Source: AP-15 sp963796155
Lineage (GTDB): Bacteria > Pseudomonadota > Alphaproteobacteria > ATCC43930 > CGMCC-115725
DNA length: 64,000 bases
Direction: 5' to 3'
Assembly: GCA_963796155.1 (NCBI GenBank)
Contig: CAWCKT010000049.1
Location: 20,980-84,979, forward strand
Below, in pieces: positions 49,864 to 61,221 of this stretch; the first letter of the stretch is position 1; the number at the start of each line of letters is the position of its first letter. The position numbers and the translations under genes are program-made. The notes beneath the pieces were generated by a model. That model was given only the letters and a program-made list of their open reading frames with translations, was not told the DNA's origin and did no database searches.

Positions 49864-52056
49864 ATGGACGGAAACGCAACCATCACCCGCCGCCAATTCA
49901 TCGTCACTGCCGCGACCGCCGCGGGTGGCCTCGCTATCGGCCTCGCCACCGGCCCGAGCGCATTTGCGGCCACGGCCGGGGCGCAGCCCTGGAGCAGCGA
50001 GGACGGCCACAACCCGCATGACCTCGACGCCTTCATCGCGATCGAGCCCGACGATTCCGTGCTCATTCGCTATGTGCGCTCGGAGATGGGGCAGGGCAGC
50101 ATGACCGCGCTTCCCATGATCGTCACCGAAGAGCTGCAATGCGACTGGTCGAAGGTGCGCGTCGAATACGCCTCGGCCAACCGCAGCGTCCGCGAGAACA
50201 AGGTCTATGGGGACATGTCCTCGTACGGCAGCCACTCGGTCAAGTTGTCGCGCGAGAAGATGCAGCAGGTGGGCGCGAGCGCGCGCGAGCGGCTCATTGC
50301 CGCCGCCGCGGCGCGCTGGCACGTGCAGCCGAAGGACTGCACTGCCGCCAACAGCATCGTGACGCATACCGCGACGGGGCGCACGTTCCGCTACGGCGAG
50401 CTTGCCGGCGACGCGGCGAAGATCACGCTTGCCAATGAGCCGGCGATCAAGACGCCCGACCAATATACGTTCATCGGCAAGCCGATGCCGCGCATCGACG
50501 TGCCGCCCAAAACCAACGGGTCGGCCAAATTTGCGATCGACACGCAGCTCCCGGACATGGTGTTCGCTGCGATCAACGCCTGCCCGGTGCCGGGCGGCAA
50601 GCTCAAGAGCGTCGATGATTCGCCGCTCGCGGCCACGTCGGGCGTCCTCCAGGTGGTGCGCCTGCCGGACGCCGTTGCGGTGGTCGCGACGGGAAGCTTC
50701 TGGCGCGCCAAGCAGGCGCTCGCCAAGCTTCAGCCCGAATGGGACGTAGGCGACGCCGGCACCACCGACAGCGCACAATTCTCGCGCGAATATCACGCGG
50801 CACTTGACGGCCCGGCCGAGGTCGCGCGCAACAACGGCAACGTCGACGAGGCCTTGCCCAAGGCGGCGAAGACGCTCGAGGCGGTCTACGAAACGCCTTA
50901 TCTCGCGCACGCGCCGATGGAGCCGATGAACGCGACGGTGCACTTCCAGCCCGACCGGCTTGATATCTGGATCGGCACGCAAGCGGCCGACCAAACAATC
51001 GAGAATGCGGCGCGCGTGTCGGGTTTGAACGCCGAGCAAATCTATATCCACAACTGCTTTATCGGCGGCGGCTTCGGCCGCAAGAGCGCGAATGATGAGA
51101 TGGTGCAGGCGATCGCGATTGCGAAGGCAGTGCAACGCCCGGTGAAGCTCATCTGGACGCGCGAGGAGGACATGCGCCGCGATCGCTTCCGGCCGCAGGC
51201 GGTAACGCGCTTCAAGGCCGGTCTCGACGCCAACGGCATGCCGGTCGCCTGGTCGATGCGCAATGTCATCGGGTCAATTCTTGCCTCGCTCGGGATGCAC
51301 AGGCCCGGCCTCAAGGGTCCCGAGCCCATGGCGGTCGCGGGCCTTGCCAACAATGCCTACAACGTCCCGAACACGCGCGTCGATGCCGTCCTTAAAAACA
51401 CGCACTTGCCGGTGATGTTTTGGCGCGCGCCCGGAGAAAACCAGAACATCTTCGCGCTCGAGAGCTTCGTCGATGAGATCGCCGCGGCAAGCGGCCAGGA
51501 TCCCTACCAGTTCCGGCGCAAGCTGCTCGAGGGCAAGCCCGACTGGCTCAAGGTGCTCGACACCGTCGCTGAGAAGAGCGACTGGGGCAAGCCGCTGCCG
51601 ACAGGCAAGGGGCGCGGCATCGCCATCTGCGACAACACGGGAAGCCTCTGCGCCCATGTCGCGGAGATCACCGTCTCGGCCAAGGGCGAGCTCAAGGTGG
51701 ATCGCGTTACTGTCGCCGTCGATCCGCACTATGTCGTGAACCCGCTCACCATCGCCGAGCAGATGGAAGGCGGCACGATCTTCGGGCTCAGCGCCGCGCT
51801 TTATGGAAAGATCACCGTGAAGAACGGCGTGCCGGAGCAGGGCAATTTCGACACCTACCGCATGGTGCGCTTCGCCCAGGCGCCGAAGATCGACGTCTAC
51901 ATCGTGCCGAGCGGCGGCCCCGCCTGGGGCGGCTGCGGCGAAGCCTCGACGCCGCCAATCATGGCCGCGGTGGCGAACGCGATCTTCGCCGTCACCGGCA
52001 AGCGCATCCGCAGCCTGCCGATCATGGATCACGACCTGTCGCCGGGCTCGGCCTGA
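49864..52056 (+). CDS. iorB: Mo-molybdopterin subunit, isoquinoline 1-oxidoreductase beta-like
   Basis: 730 residues. N-terminal twin-arginine-type signal (TRRQFIVTAATAAGGLAIGLA, with an FAA cleavage region), so the holoenzyme is exported folded or anchored. Xanthine-dehydrogenase-family signatures: EMGQGSMTALPMIVTEEL, VYETPYLAHAPMEPMNATV, FIGGGFGRKSANDEM, VFWRAPGENQN-like MFWRAPGENQN and C-terminal GGPAWGGCGEASTPPI. The catalytic Glu is probably the Glu of GCGEAS. Hydroxylates N-heterocycles or oxidises aldehydes with water; there is no FAD subunit, electrons leaving via the 2Fe-2S partner to the adjacent cytochrome. Frame intact. Confidence 0.9.
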   Translation: MDGNATITRRQFIVTAATAAGGLAIGLATGPSAFAATAGAQPWSSEDGHNPHDLDAFIAIEPDDSVLIRYVRSEMGQGSMTALPMIVTEELQCDWSKVRVEYASANRSVRENKVYGDMSSYGSHSVKLSREKMQQVGASARERLIAAAAARWHVQPKDCTAANSIVTHTATGRTFRYGELAGDAAKITLANEPAIKTPDQYTFIGKPMPRIDVPPKTNGSAKFAIDTQLPDMVFAAINACPVPGGKLKSVDDSPLAATSGVLQVVRLPDAVAVVATGSFWRAKQALAKLQPEWDVGDAGTTDSAQFSREYHAALDGPAEVARNNGNVDEALPKAAKTLEAVYETPYLAHAPMEPMNATVHFQPDRLDIWIGTQAADQTIENAARVSGLNAEQIYIHNCFIGGGFGRKSANDEMVQAIAIAKAVQRPVKLIWTREEDMRRDRFRPQAVTRFKAGLDANGMPVAWSMRNVIGSILASLGMHRPGLKGPEPMAVAGLANNAYNVPNTRVDAVLKNTHLPVMFWRAPGENQNIFALESFVDEIAAASGQDPYQFRRKLLEGKPDWLKVLDTVAEKSDWGKPLPTGKGRGIAICDNTGSLCAHVAEITVSAKGELKVDRVTVAVDPHYVVNPLTIAEQMEGGTIFGLSAALYGKITVKNGVPEQGNFDTYRMVRFAQAPKIDVYIVPSGGPAWGGCGEASTPPIMAAVANAIFAVTGKRIRSLPIMDHDLSPGSA

Positions 52057-52057
52057 T

Positions 52058-53350
52058 TTGCGGCGGATCAAGCGTCTCGCTGTAGCCCTGTTCGTGCTGG
52101 GCGCGGCGCCGCTGGCGCATGCGCAGGGGGATGCAGCGGCCGAGAGCAAAGGCGAATATGTGGCGCGCGCCGGCGATTGCGTCGCTTGCCATTCCGTGCC
52201 CGGCGGCAAGGCGTTTGCAGGCGGCCTCAAGATGGGGACGCCGCTCGGCGCCATCTATTCGACCAACATCACGCCCGATCCCGACAACGGGATCGGCAAC
52301 TACACGTTCGAGGATTTCGACCGCGCCGTGCGGAAGGGCGTCGCCAAGGACGGGCACCGGCTCTATCCCGCCATGCCGTACCCGTCCTATGCCAAGATCA
52401 CCGACGACGACATGCACGCGCTCTACGACTTCTTCATGAAGGAGGTGCCGCCGGTCAAACAAGCGAACAGGCCGAGCGAGATCCCGGGTTATTTGAGCTT
52501 CCGCTGGCCGCTCGCGATCTGGGACGCGGTGTTCACGGAGAGCGGCGCCTACGTTCCAAGCAAGGAGCATGACGCCGCCTGGAACCGCGGCGCCTATCTC
52601 GTCGAAGGGCTGGGCCATTGCGGCGCCTGCCACACGCCGCGCGGCTGGGCGTTTCAGGAGAAGGCGCTCGACGATGGCAGCAGCACCTATCTCAAAGGCG
52701 CAGAGCTCGACGCCTGGTTTGCGCCCAACCTGCGCGGCGATCAACTCACGGGTCTTGGCGCTTGGTCGCAAGACGATCTCGCGGCCTTCCTCAGGACCGG
52801 CCACAACGGCAGAGCCGTCGCCTTCGGTTCGATGCTCGACGTCGTCAACAACAGCACTCCCTATTTGAGCGACGACGATGTGAACGCGATGGCCGCGTAC
52901 CTGAAATCGCTGCCCGCGACCGCGCAGCAGGCGTCCTTCAACTATGACGACGCGACCACGAAGGCTCTGCTCGGCGGCAAGCAAGAGCAGCCGGGCGCGA
53001 CGCTCTTTCTTTCCAACTGCGTCTCCTGCCATGGCGCCGACGGCAAGGGCCGAGCCCCGTATATCCCGCCGCTCGCCGGCAATCCGGTCGTGCTCGACGG
53101 CGATCCGTCGTCGCTCATCAATCTTGTGCTGAACGGCGCCGAGCCGCTCGTCGTGAAGGGCACGCCGGATGCCTACCGCATGCCGCAATACCGCGTGCAA
53201 CTCACCGACGACGAGATCGCCCAGGTGTTGACTTTCGTGCGCTCCGCCTGGGGCAACGGCGCCGCGTCGGTGACCGCCGACCAGGTGAAGGCGCTGCGCC
53301 CGGTCACCGATCCCAGCAGCGACCGGGTCATTATCCTCAAGATGCGCTGA
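52058..53350 (+). CDS. Three-haem cytochrome c, alcohol/aldehyde-dehydrogenase type
   Basis: 430 residues starting at a TTG immediately after the iorB stop (one base between). Sec signal LAVALFVLGAAPLAHAQ. Three CXXCH haem sites: CVACH (about 41-45), CGACH (about 188-192) and CVSCH (about 325-329), each with a downstream Met-bearing loop (YPAMPYP, FGSMLD, YRMPQYR). This is the layout of the cytochrome subunit of membrane alcohol and aldehyde dehydrogenases and of Ior-type enzymes. Periplasmic electron carrier from the Mo hydroxylase to the quinone pool or oxidase. No C-terminal anchor evident. Confidence 0.9.
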   Translation: MRRIKRLAVALFVLGAAPLAHAQGDAAAESKGEYVARAGDCVACHSVPGGKAFAGGLKMGTPLGAIYSTNITPDPDNGIGNYTFEDFDRAVRKGVAKDGHRLYPAMPYPSYAKITDDDMHALYDFFMKEVPPVKQANRPSEIPGYLSFRWPLAIWDAVFTESGAYVPSKEHDAAWNRGAYLVEGLGHCGACHTPRGWAFQEKALDDGSSTYLKGAELDAWFAPNLRGDQLTGLGAWSQDDLAAFLRTGHNGRAVAFGSMLDVVNNSTPYLSDDDVNAMAAYLKSLPATAQQASFNYDDATTKALLGGKQEQPGATLFLSNCVSCHGADGKGRAPYIPPLAGNPVVLDGDPSSLINLVLNGAEPLVVKGTPDAYRMPQYRVQLTDDEIAQVLTFVRSAWGNGAASVTADQVKALRPVTDPSSDRVIILKMR

Positions 53351-53470
53351 CGCAGACGTACGGAGGAGCGTCGGACGACGAGCGGTCTCGGGTTCCTCTC
53401 CCACCTGCTCCCCAGCTCCCGTGGGGCACGAGGCGGGATTTCTGAGGGCAAAAATTACTCGTCGCGGGCT

Positions 53471-54385
53471 TCACAATACGCCCCGGGTGCACAATTCCCG
53501 CATCTCCGCCTCGCTCACCCCGAGGCGACCGAAGATTTCGGCGTTGTGCTCGCCGAGCCTGGGGGCGACGGTGCGCACCCGCACGCCCTCGCCGATCCTG
53601 ATCGGGGTGCGGATGTGCGGGACCTCGCCCAGTTCCGGGTCGCTCGCGTATTGGACCAGGCCGCGGTGGCGCACCTGCGGGTCGGCGAACATCTGCGCGT
53701 AATTGTAGACCGGGCCGCAGGGCACGCCGGCCGCGTCGAGCACCTCGACCCAGTGCTCGGTGGTTTGCGTAGTCAGCACTGCGTTCATCTCGGCTTCGAG
53801 TGCCGCGCGGTTCGCCATGCGCTCTTGGTTGGTTGCAAAGCGTGGGTCCTCGCACCACTCCGGGTGCCCCAGCGCCGCCGCACAGCGCGCCCAGATCGAC
53901 TGGCCGGCGGCCCCCACCATCAGATAGCCGTCCTTGGTCCGCATGCGCTGGTAGGGTGCGTTCTGGCGATGGCGCGAGCCCTGCCGGGTCGGCTCCTCGT
54001 GGTCGGCGAGCCATTGGGCCGAGGTCCACGAGCTGAAGCCGATCGCCGTCTCCAACAGCGAACATTCGACGAGGCGTCCTACACCGGTCCGCTGGCGCTC
54101 GTAGAGGGCCGCGAGGATGCCCTGGACCGCCCACATGCCGGTGCCGAGATCGCAGATCGGCAGGCCGACCGAGGTCGGCGGGCCATCGGGCTCGCCGGTC
54201 ACGTGCATGACGCCGCCCATGCCCTGCGCGATCAGGTCGAAACCGCCGCGCCCGGCATAGGGTCCGTCATAGCCGAGGCCGGAAAGCTGGGCGTAGATCA
54301 GGCGAGGGTTGACCTCGTGCAACGCGTCGAACCCCAGCCCGGCGCGCGGCATCACCGCCGGACGATAATTCTCGACCAAGACGTC
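53471..54385. repeat. Direct repeat flanking island, left copy (about 0.9 kb)
   Basis: Matches 60307-61221 with only scattered single-base differences visible. Both copies point the same way and enclose the helicase island. Confidence 0.8.
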
Positions 54386-54540
54386 AGTGCCTTCGACGAG
54401 CCGCAGGAACAGCGCCTTCCCCTCGGGCGCTTTATAGTCGAGGGTGATGCCCTTCTTGTTGCGATTGATGTAGCGGAAATAGGGGTTGCGCTCGCTGCCG
54501 TCGCCCCAGGCGCGTACCTCGGCGGCGGGGAGCTGCTGTC
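53471..54540 (-). pseudogene. CaiB/BaiF CoA transferase, copy 1, lacking 5' end
   Basis: Family III CoA transferase. Present: PYFRYINRNKKGITLDY, VLVENYRPAVMPRAGLGF with the catalytic-Asp region downstream (GGFDLIAQGMGGVM), GDLGTG-like ICDLGTGMWAVQGILAAL, and a complete C-terminus ending CTRGVL. Upstream of about 54540 the frame meets a TGA, and no N-terminal GLRVLDL segment or ribosome-binding site exists, so the first 45-60 residues are missing. The last 910 bp are nearly identical to copy 2 at 60307-61307. Cytoplasmic acyl-CoA transfer would be the ancestral role. Confidence 0.85.
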
Positions 54541-54706
54541 ATTTCCGTCCCCCGGCCTTTGATTAAGCTCAATGTCTGGAACGCCCGAAATTGCGTAAGT
54601 GAAGGGACAAACAAAACGCCGCCCCCTTCGCGCTCTGCCGACCCGATATCGGGCACAGTGACGGCAGATACCGCGAACGCTGGAATGTCAGCGGCACTAT
54701 TCCATT

Positions 54707-57700
54707 CTAGCTGCTCGCCAATTTATCAAAGAGCGGCGTAGGGCTCGCTTCCGCTCTATCTAGGATCTCAAGGAGAGTTGTGCTAACCTGGGCGGTTAGC
54801 CGCTTCAAGTCGAAATATTCCAGAATCGCCCGCAAATGCTCAGCTGTTCCCGATTTCAGATGAAGCGTCTCGGAGAGATGTATACCAGCTGCTCGCAGTT
54901 CCGTCGGAGGTATTTCCTCGAATGCCCGGGGCCCGCGGCAACGAAGCCGAATTGGCGGTGTCCCGTTGCTTCTTACCGTAGAAAAGAGCAATCCGCTTAA
55001 GCCCGGCTCGTTTTCTGAAATTACGCTTCCTTGCCGGATTGCGCTGGAAAGGGCCTTGTTCATCGTGCTTTTCAGCTCGGGCCCGAGCCGCCTAATACCG
55101 CAACCCCGTAAATAAATGTCATAGGCCCGCTTCGCGATCATAGGCCCTTCGGCATCTATGATACGGCAGAGCCCTTCCGCTACAGCGCCCAGGCTGACCG
55201 TTCGCGGGTCGGGACCCGCTAGGCCCCGGAACGTGATGTAATTCGCCAATGAAGGATCTGACGCACGGATGACAGCTGGAGCGTGACGGACTGTCACGGT
55301 GCTCACGCTCCAGTGCATCGAGACTAATGGCGGTCTGAGGTGACGACGGGGCGTCCGGGTCTGCATCGTCCGCCGTGAGCGCAGTCTCAGGTACGATGAC
55401 CTCATCAACTTCGCGGGGCTCCATCGCGCGCAGATCAGCGGGTGCCGGCGGCTCGGCCGCAGCTTCGTCAATGCCGCCTGGCTTGATGCCGAGACGATCA
55501 AGCTCGGCCCAGAGCGGCGCCACTGCCTGGCCGGGATCTCGGTAGAACTCGCTTCCTCGTATCCGCACGAATTGCCATCCCGCACGCTCGAGATCACGCT
55601 GTCGGGCCATGTCCTGTTCGTAGCGGTCCGGACCATGCCATTCGTCGCCATCGCACTCAACCGCAAGGCGCCCTTGCATCCCCTCGACAACCATATCGAT
55701 GCGATACCGATGATTGGCGGGATCTCCAACACAGACCTGCGTACGCACGTGGAACCCTTTGGCGGCTACGATGCCAAAAATATCCCTCTCGAACTGGGAA
55801 TCGAATTTCTGGCCGGTTGCCTCGGTGACGAGACGGCCCGGGTTTAGCATGTAGCTCAGCAGGCGATAGCGCATGCACGCCAGGCTCAGCACATCAAGAG
55901 TCGCGGTGTGAAAAAGCCACAACTGATCCTGGGCCCGGCTTGCGGCCACGTTGAAGCGTTGGCGTGCCGCGTCGTTCGTAAGCGCTCCAATCCGTATCTC
56001 ACCCGGAGCGGCCACCATGCTGAGGAAAATGATCTCGCGCTCATCGCCCTGAAACGCGTAAGCATCACCGCAGATTAAACGGCGCTGTTCGATGACTTCG
56101 GGCTCCAATATTTCTAGGAGCTTGTGCTCGATCAGTTTCGCCTGCGCTTCGCCTTGCAGACTGATCACCCCCATCGTTCGGCCCTCATATCGCGGATCCG
56201 CGATGCAGGCTACGACCTGGGCGACCAAAGCATCGACTTCCGGCTCGTTTAAGGCATTTTGGGTCGATCCCGTCCGATACCCCTCCGGCACGTGACGCGC
56301 GACGAGCGGACGAAGCCTGTTCGCTGGGTATGCGCGTAGTGGATCGAGGGGCGTGCCGTTGGGCGCGTAGCAAAGATCATTTGAGAACTGAATAATTTCG
56401 GGCATGCAGCGGAAGTGCTCGCGCAGCACAATGTTCTGGTTAAAGCGAATTTTCGCGTTCGCGTAAAAGCTGCTTTGAGCGGAAAGGGCATGTTTATGAG
56501 GAACGCCGTCCAGATAATGGTCCTGCAAGTTCGTTATCGCAGCATCAGCTATCCCGACCCCGTACGGACTGATTTGCTGATCATCGCCGACCACCACCAA
56601 TTTCTTCGCGATGTAAAATAGGAACAGGCTCTCAATGCCGAGCTGGCTTGCTTCGTCGACGACCACGAGATCGTACCGGCCAGGCTTCGGGTCGATCATT
56701 TCAGCCACGAGGTATCGCGGCATAATCCAGATCGGAATTGCGTCGCGACACTGGTCCATATACTGCCGCGCTTCCCGTCGAAGCCGTTCGATACGGGCGG
56801 ATCGCCGGTACCTCTGCCTATTGACCGGACGGCTTCGCGCCAGCTCCTCAGAGCAGCAGCTTCGGGGTGCGAGAGGCGATTAAAGAAATGGGTCCAGGCG
56901 CGCAGCGCCGCGGCTTCACCAAGCAATGTGCTGATTGCGCTGTCGGTTTCCTTGCGGCGTTGCCACAGCCGCTCCCGATAACCGACATCCGAGCGCTTGC
57001 GCAGCCAATTTTCGGCGATAGCCCATCGCCACGCGGACTCCCATTCTTCGAACCGGTCGTCCCACGCCTCGTCAGCCAAGTTTGCCGTCACGCACTCTGC
57101 CAAGCCCGGAACCGCGACGCGCAGCGCCGTCTCTACCTGAGCACGAAGTTCTTCTTCGCGCCGGGTCCGCTCAACTCCCTGCACAATTTCGTAAGCCTGG
57201 CTGTAGGCCGTGATATCGCGCTCCTCAACGGCCCGCAGTAGCGTAGCCACGATCGGATGAGCGTCATGCAACTGTCGGACGGCTTTAAGCTCAGAGATAC
57301 AGGCGGTGGTCCGCTCCGTCGCTGCCCGGTGGCGCTCTTCAATCGATGAGGCCTCGATGATTTCGAGCCACTGCTCTGCCTCATCTCCTAACCAGTCCGG
57401 TTCCGGGATCGCGGGCGCCGCCCCGTTGAGCGCGCCCGCGAAACTGCTGCAATCGGCCGCGTACTCTAAAGCCCGGTGAAGGCAATCAACGTGCTCCCGG
57501 ATCGCGGCCAGTCGTATTCGCGGTTGCGACCCGGCCGGGAATCCGCGGTGATCAGACCAGGCAAGCTCCATGCTTTCAAACGCAAAGGTCAGATCGAGAT
57601 AATCGCAAACGACCTGCAGCCTTTCGGGCGTCTCCGCGGCTTGCCCGTCAACGGTCACGGCTTCGCGCAGGTATCTCCGGTTTTTCACAGCCCTCGGCGT

Positions 57701-59926
57701 AAGCACGCCAAACGAAGTCCACTTCCCGCCAGCCCGCAAGTGCTCAATGACCGCCGCTGCGTCGGCGCGGGCGGCCTTGCGGTCCTTCCCGTCCGGGATG
57801 GATACGGACGCGGATCCTAGCTTCTCAAGTATTTCGTCAGCTTTCTGAAGCAGCTCTCGTGATTGGTCGAGAAGCGCCTGCCAGCGCGCTTGCCGGCCCT
57901 CGAGAGCGGATGCTACAGCACGCGGCACCCAATCGTCACCCAGACGCAAGAGCCGTTTGCGCCTTTCATTCATCTCCCGGAGGCCCTCGCCGAGCTTCTT
58001 CCGTGCTTCGGGAGGCAATGTGACGATTGGCTGATACGCCAAGTGCGCGCGAAGCGCTGCCAAGCGTTCCAGGGCGTCCTTCGCTTCGCACTCGGCGCTC
58101 ACGGCAAAGGCAAATTGTTCGGGTGCCAGCAAGGCATCTGTGCCGACCGTGCGCAGCCGCGAGCTTTCGGCTGCGGTAACGTCACGATGACGGCAAAGGT
58201 TCAGCCATTGCTCGATTTCAGCTTGCCGTACCGGCGGGTCATCCGGTGCCTCCTGGGGAACCTGCAGCCATCCAAAGCGCTCCCGTTCCTGCGCTATTCG
58301 CTGCGCGATCGCAGAAGCGGTGCCCGCATACGCGCCGTTCATCAGGGTGTGCGGATACGTCTCTTCTTCTCGGAGGCTCCGTAACTCGAAATCGATTTTC
58401 GCCAAGGATCGTCGGCCGGACGCGAGTTCACCATCGATCTCAGCGATCCGGGAATCGTAGGCTCCCGGGCTCCAGGTCGCAAAGCGCGACGTGATACCCT
58501 GTACCGAAGCGTTCAGCTCCGCGAATGCGTCGCCTCCCTGGCCGAGCAGGCTGACGCAGAGCGGCTGGATATCCGCCGGCAGTTTCTCCTTGAGCACCTT
58601 CAGCGCCCGGCCGGTTTCAGCTGTAATCAGAACACGCTTACCTGTAGCCAGTAAGTGACATACGAGGTTTGCTATCGTGTGGCTCTTGCCTGTCCCTGGC
58701 GGCCCTTGGACCAATACCCCGCGCCGTCTGGTGATCGCCTTAACGATCTGCCGCTGTTCACGGTTCGCCGGCAGCGGGAAATACACTTCTTCCGCATCGA
58801 GCCGCGGCTCTGGCGACCCCTGACCAGGCGCGTGAAATTCTCCCGGGTGGTGCTCGTGGTCTTCGTGGTCTTCGTCGTCTGCGTCGTCAACCAGACCGGT
58901 CCATCCCGCCGGGGTATCCTCATCTCCGGAAGCGAGACGGCTGATGATGGCATCGTAAATCCGCACCATACCGGCTTGGGTACGCTTGCGGAGGATCAGG
59001 GCGGGCGCGAAGGTGACTCTGGGCTTAGAGATCTCGCCTATCGCTGGCTTCAACTGAGCAGACCACTCGCAATCCGGGTGAAGCGCGGTGGCCCATGATT
59101 TCAGAGCTGTAAAAATCCGTTGGCGATCCCATACATCATCGTCGATCGCGCTGAGTTGCTCGGTGACGGCGGCATATTGCCCGCGCTCGGGGCGCAACTC
59201 GGCATCGAGCATGTCATCTTCGATCCGTAGCTGGACGCCGTCGGCCGCCCCGTTAAGCTGGATAATCCCCGTAGTCGGATCAAAAAAGTAGATCGACACG
59301 GGCGGTAACCATGTGGCGCTGGATCGGCGGGGACGCTCCTTTGCTGTTGTCACGCCAATCCAGGAGCCCTAACCCGAGGACGAGTTCGAGGATTTCGCCT
59401 TGTTTACGCACCTGGGTGTGAAGTCGAAAGAGTTCGGCATAGACCGACTGAATGCGATCACGCCGCATGTATTCCGCTGACCAAGCCTCCCAGATTGGCC
59501 GAAACGCCTCGAATGCAGCGATGACCTCAGGATGATCTTCCAATTTCACTTCAACTAGCGGCGGCTCTTCTCCGTCATCCATCTTCGCTGCGGGATCGGG
59601 CTCCAGCCGCGTTGACTTGAGAGCCGGCATTTCCGCACTCGCGCGCTGTCAGCGCTTGCTCTTCCACCCAGCCGAGGATCACCTCGGGCGGAGCAGGGCG
59701 GTTTGGGGAATTGCTGCTTATGGACGAGCAGCCAAGGTTCTCCTGGCTCAGACCCGTCACTCCAAGCAGGGCACTGGCACTGGGGCTCCTGCGGGTATTT
59801 CCGAAAACCAAAGAACTGAATCAGTATTTATGTAAGATCGTAAACTGTAGTGCTTCGCAGTCCTACGAATTCTTTTAAATACCGTGCCAGGCGAATGGCC
59901 TTTGATTTTAACGGCTGCGTTTCCAT
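54707..59926 (-). pseudogene. SF1 helicase with Vsr-like REase domain, multiply frameshifted
   Basis: One ancestral gene of about 1,740 codons read in pieces. It starts METQPLKSKAIRLARYLKEF at 59926, directly after the Phd gene stop. An in-frame TAA follows (59828-59830) and frame switches occur around 59790, 59680 and 59600, at an A6 run (59282-59287), near 56795 and near 55300. Domains: conserved N-terminus; helicase motif I QGPPGTGKSHTI (about 58680-58715); coiled helical insert; DEAS (about 56655) and VVGDDQQISPYG; a C-terminal helicase lobe (GDAYAFQGDEREI, NVAASRAQ); REase_MTES_1575/Vsr-like nuclease (FDSQFERDIFG ... IDMVVEG ... VECDGDEW, about 55630-55830); family C-terminus VAEGLCRIIDAEGPMIAKRA. 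Resembles helicase-nuclease defence proteins; now inactive or mis-sequenced. Confidence 0.8.
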
Positions 59927-60097
59927 TTAGGCGGCTTCCTTCTTGGTATCGATGGCCTTTAGGCGTTCATATTCCTCGATCGATAGAACGACGACTACAG
60001 GTCTGCGGTGTTTTTCGATTACAACACGATGAGCACGGGCGGTGTCGATTAACCGTCCAAAATTATATTTCGTGTCTCGCGCCGAGATTGACTTCAT
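59927..60097 (-). CDS. Phd/YefM-family antitoxin-like protein
   Basis: 56 residues from the ATG at 60097: MKSISARDTKYNFGRLIDTA ... VVIEKHRRPVVVVLSIEEYERL. This is the Phd/YefM fold: an N-terminal dimer/DNA-binding strand-helix and the P-V-x-V-x-S motif. A GTG at 60118 could add seven residues. Its TAA is immediately followed by the helicase ATG (TAAATG); no RelE/Doc toxin gene is nearby, so the helicase-nuclease occupies the toxin position. May act as autoregulator of that gene (inference). Confidence 0.8.
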   Translation of the reverse strand: MKSISARDTKYNFGRLIDTARAHRVVIEKHRRPVVVVLSIEEYERLKAIDTKKEAA

Positions 60098-60306
60098 TGT
60101 TATGCCGATCCCTGTCACCTAGCAATTTTGGCCATATTCGCACTTCGGTCAACGAGCGATTGGAGTTTGGAGGCGTCGCCCAACGCGGAGTTTGGGGACC
60201 GCGCGTTAACATGTCGTATCGGAATTGATACTACCGAGAACTTGCCTCGCTGGTTGGCAGATTTCACCGAAAAGGACCGTCGCGGCAAAATAACTCCTCG
60301 CGGCCT

Positions 60307-61221
60307 TCAGAGTACGCCGCGGGCGCGCAATTCCCGCATTTCTGCCTCGGTCACCCCGAGGCGACCGAAGATTTCGGCGTTGTGCTGGCCGAGCTTGGGG
60401 GCGACGGTGCGCACCCGCACGCCCTCGCCGATCCTGATCGGAGTGCGGATGTGCGGGACCTCGCCCAGTTCCGGGTCGCTCGCGTATTGGACCAGGCCGC
60501 GGTGGCGCACCTGCGGGTCGGCGAACATCTGCGCGTAATTGTAGACCGGGCCGCAGGGCACGCCGGCCGCGTCGAGCACCTCGACCCAGTGCTCGGTGGT
60601 TTGCGTAGTCAGCACTGCGTTCATCTCGGCTTCGAGTGCCGCGCGGTTCGCCATGCGCTCTTGGTTGGTTGCAAAGCGTGGGTCCTCGCACCACTCCGGG
60701 TGCCCCAGCGCCGCCGCACAGCGCGCCCAGATCGACTGGCCGGCGGCCCCCACCATCAGATAGCCGTCCTTGGTCCGCATGCGCTGGTAGGGGGCGTTCT
60801 GGCGATGGCGCGAGCCCTGCCGGGTCGGCTCCTCGCGGTCGGCGAGCCATTGGGCCGAGGTCCACGAGCTGAAGCCGATCGCCGTCTCCAACAGCGAACA
60901 TTCGACGAGGCGTCCCACACCGGTCCGCTGGCGCTCGTAGAGGGCCGCGAGGATGCCCTGGACCGCCCACATGCCGGTGCCGAGATCGCAGATCGGCAGG
61001 CCGACCGAGGTCGGCGGGCCGTCGGGCTCGCCGGTCACGTGCATGACGCCGCCCATGCCCTGCGCGATCAGGTCGAAACCGCCGCGCCCGGCATAGGGTC
61101 CGTCATAGCCGAGGCCGGAAAGCTGGGCGTAGATCAGGCGAGGGTTGACCTCGTGCAACGCGTCGAACCCCAGCCCGGCGCGCGGCATCACCGCCGGACG
61201 ATAATTCTCGACCAGCACGTC
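60307..61221. repeat. Direct repeat flanking island, right copy (about 0.9 kb)
   Basis: Second copy of 53471-54385, same orientation; homology stops near 61221, where copy 2 carries a deletion joint. Confidence 0.8.
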
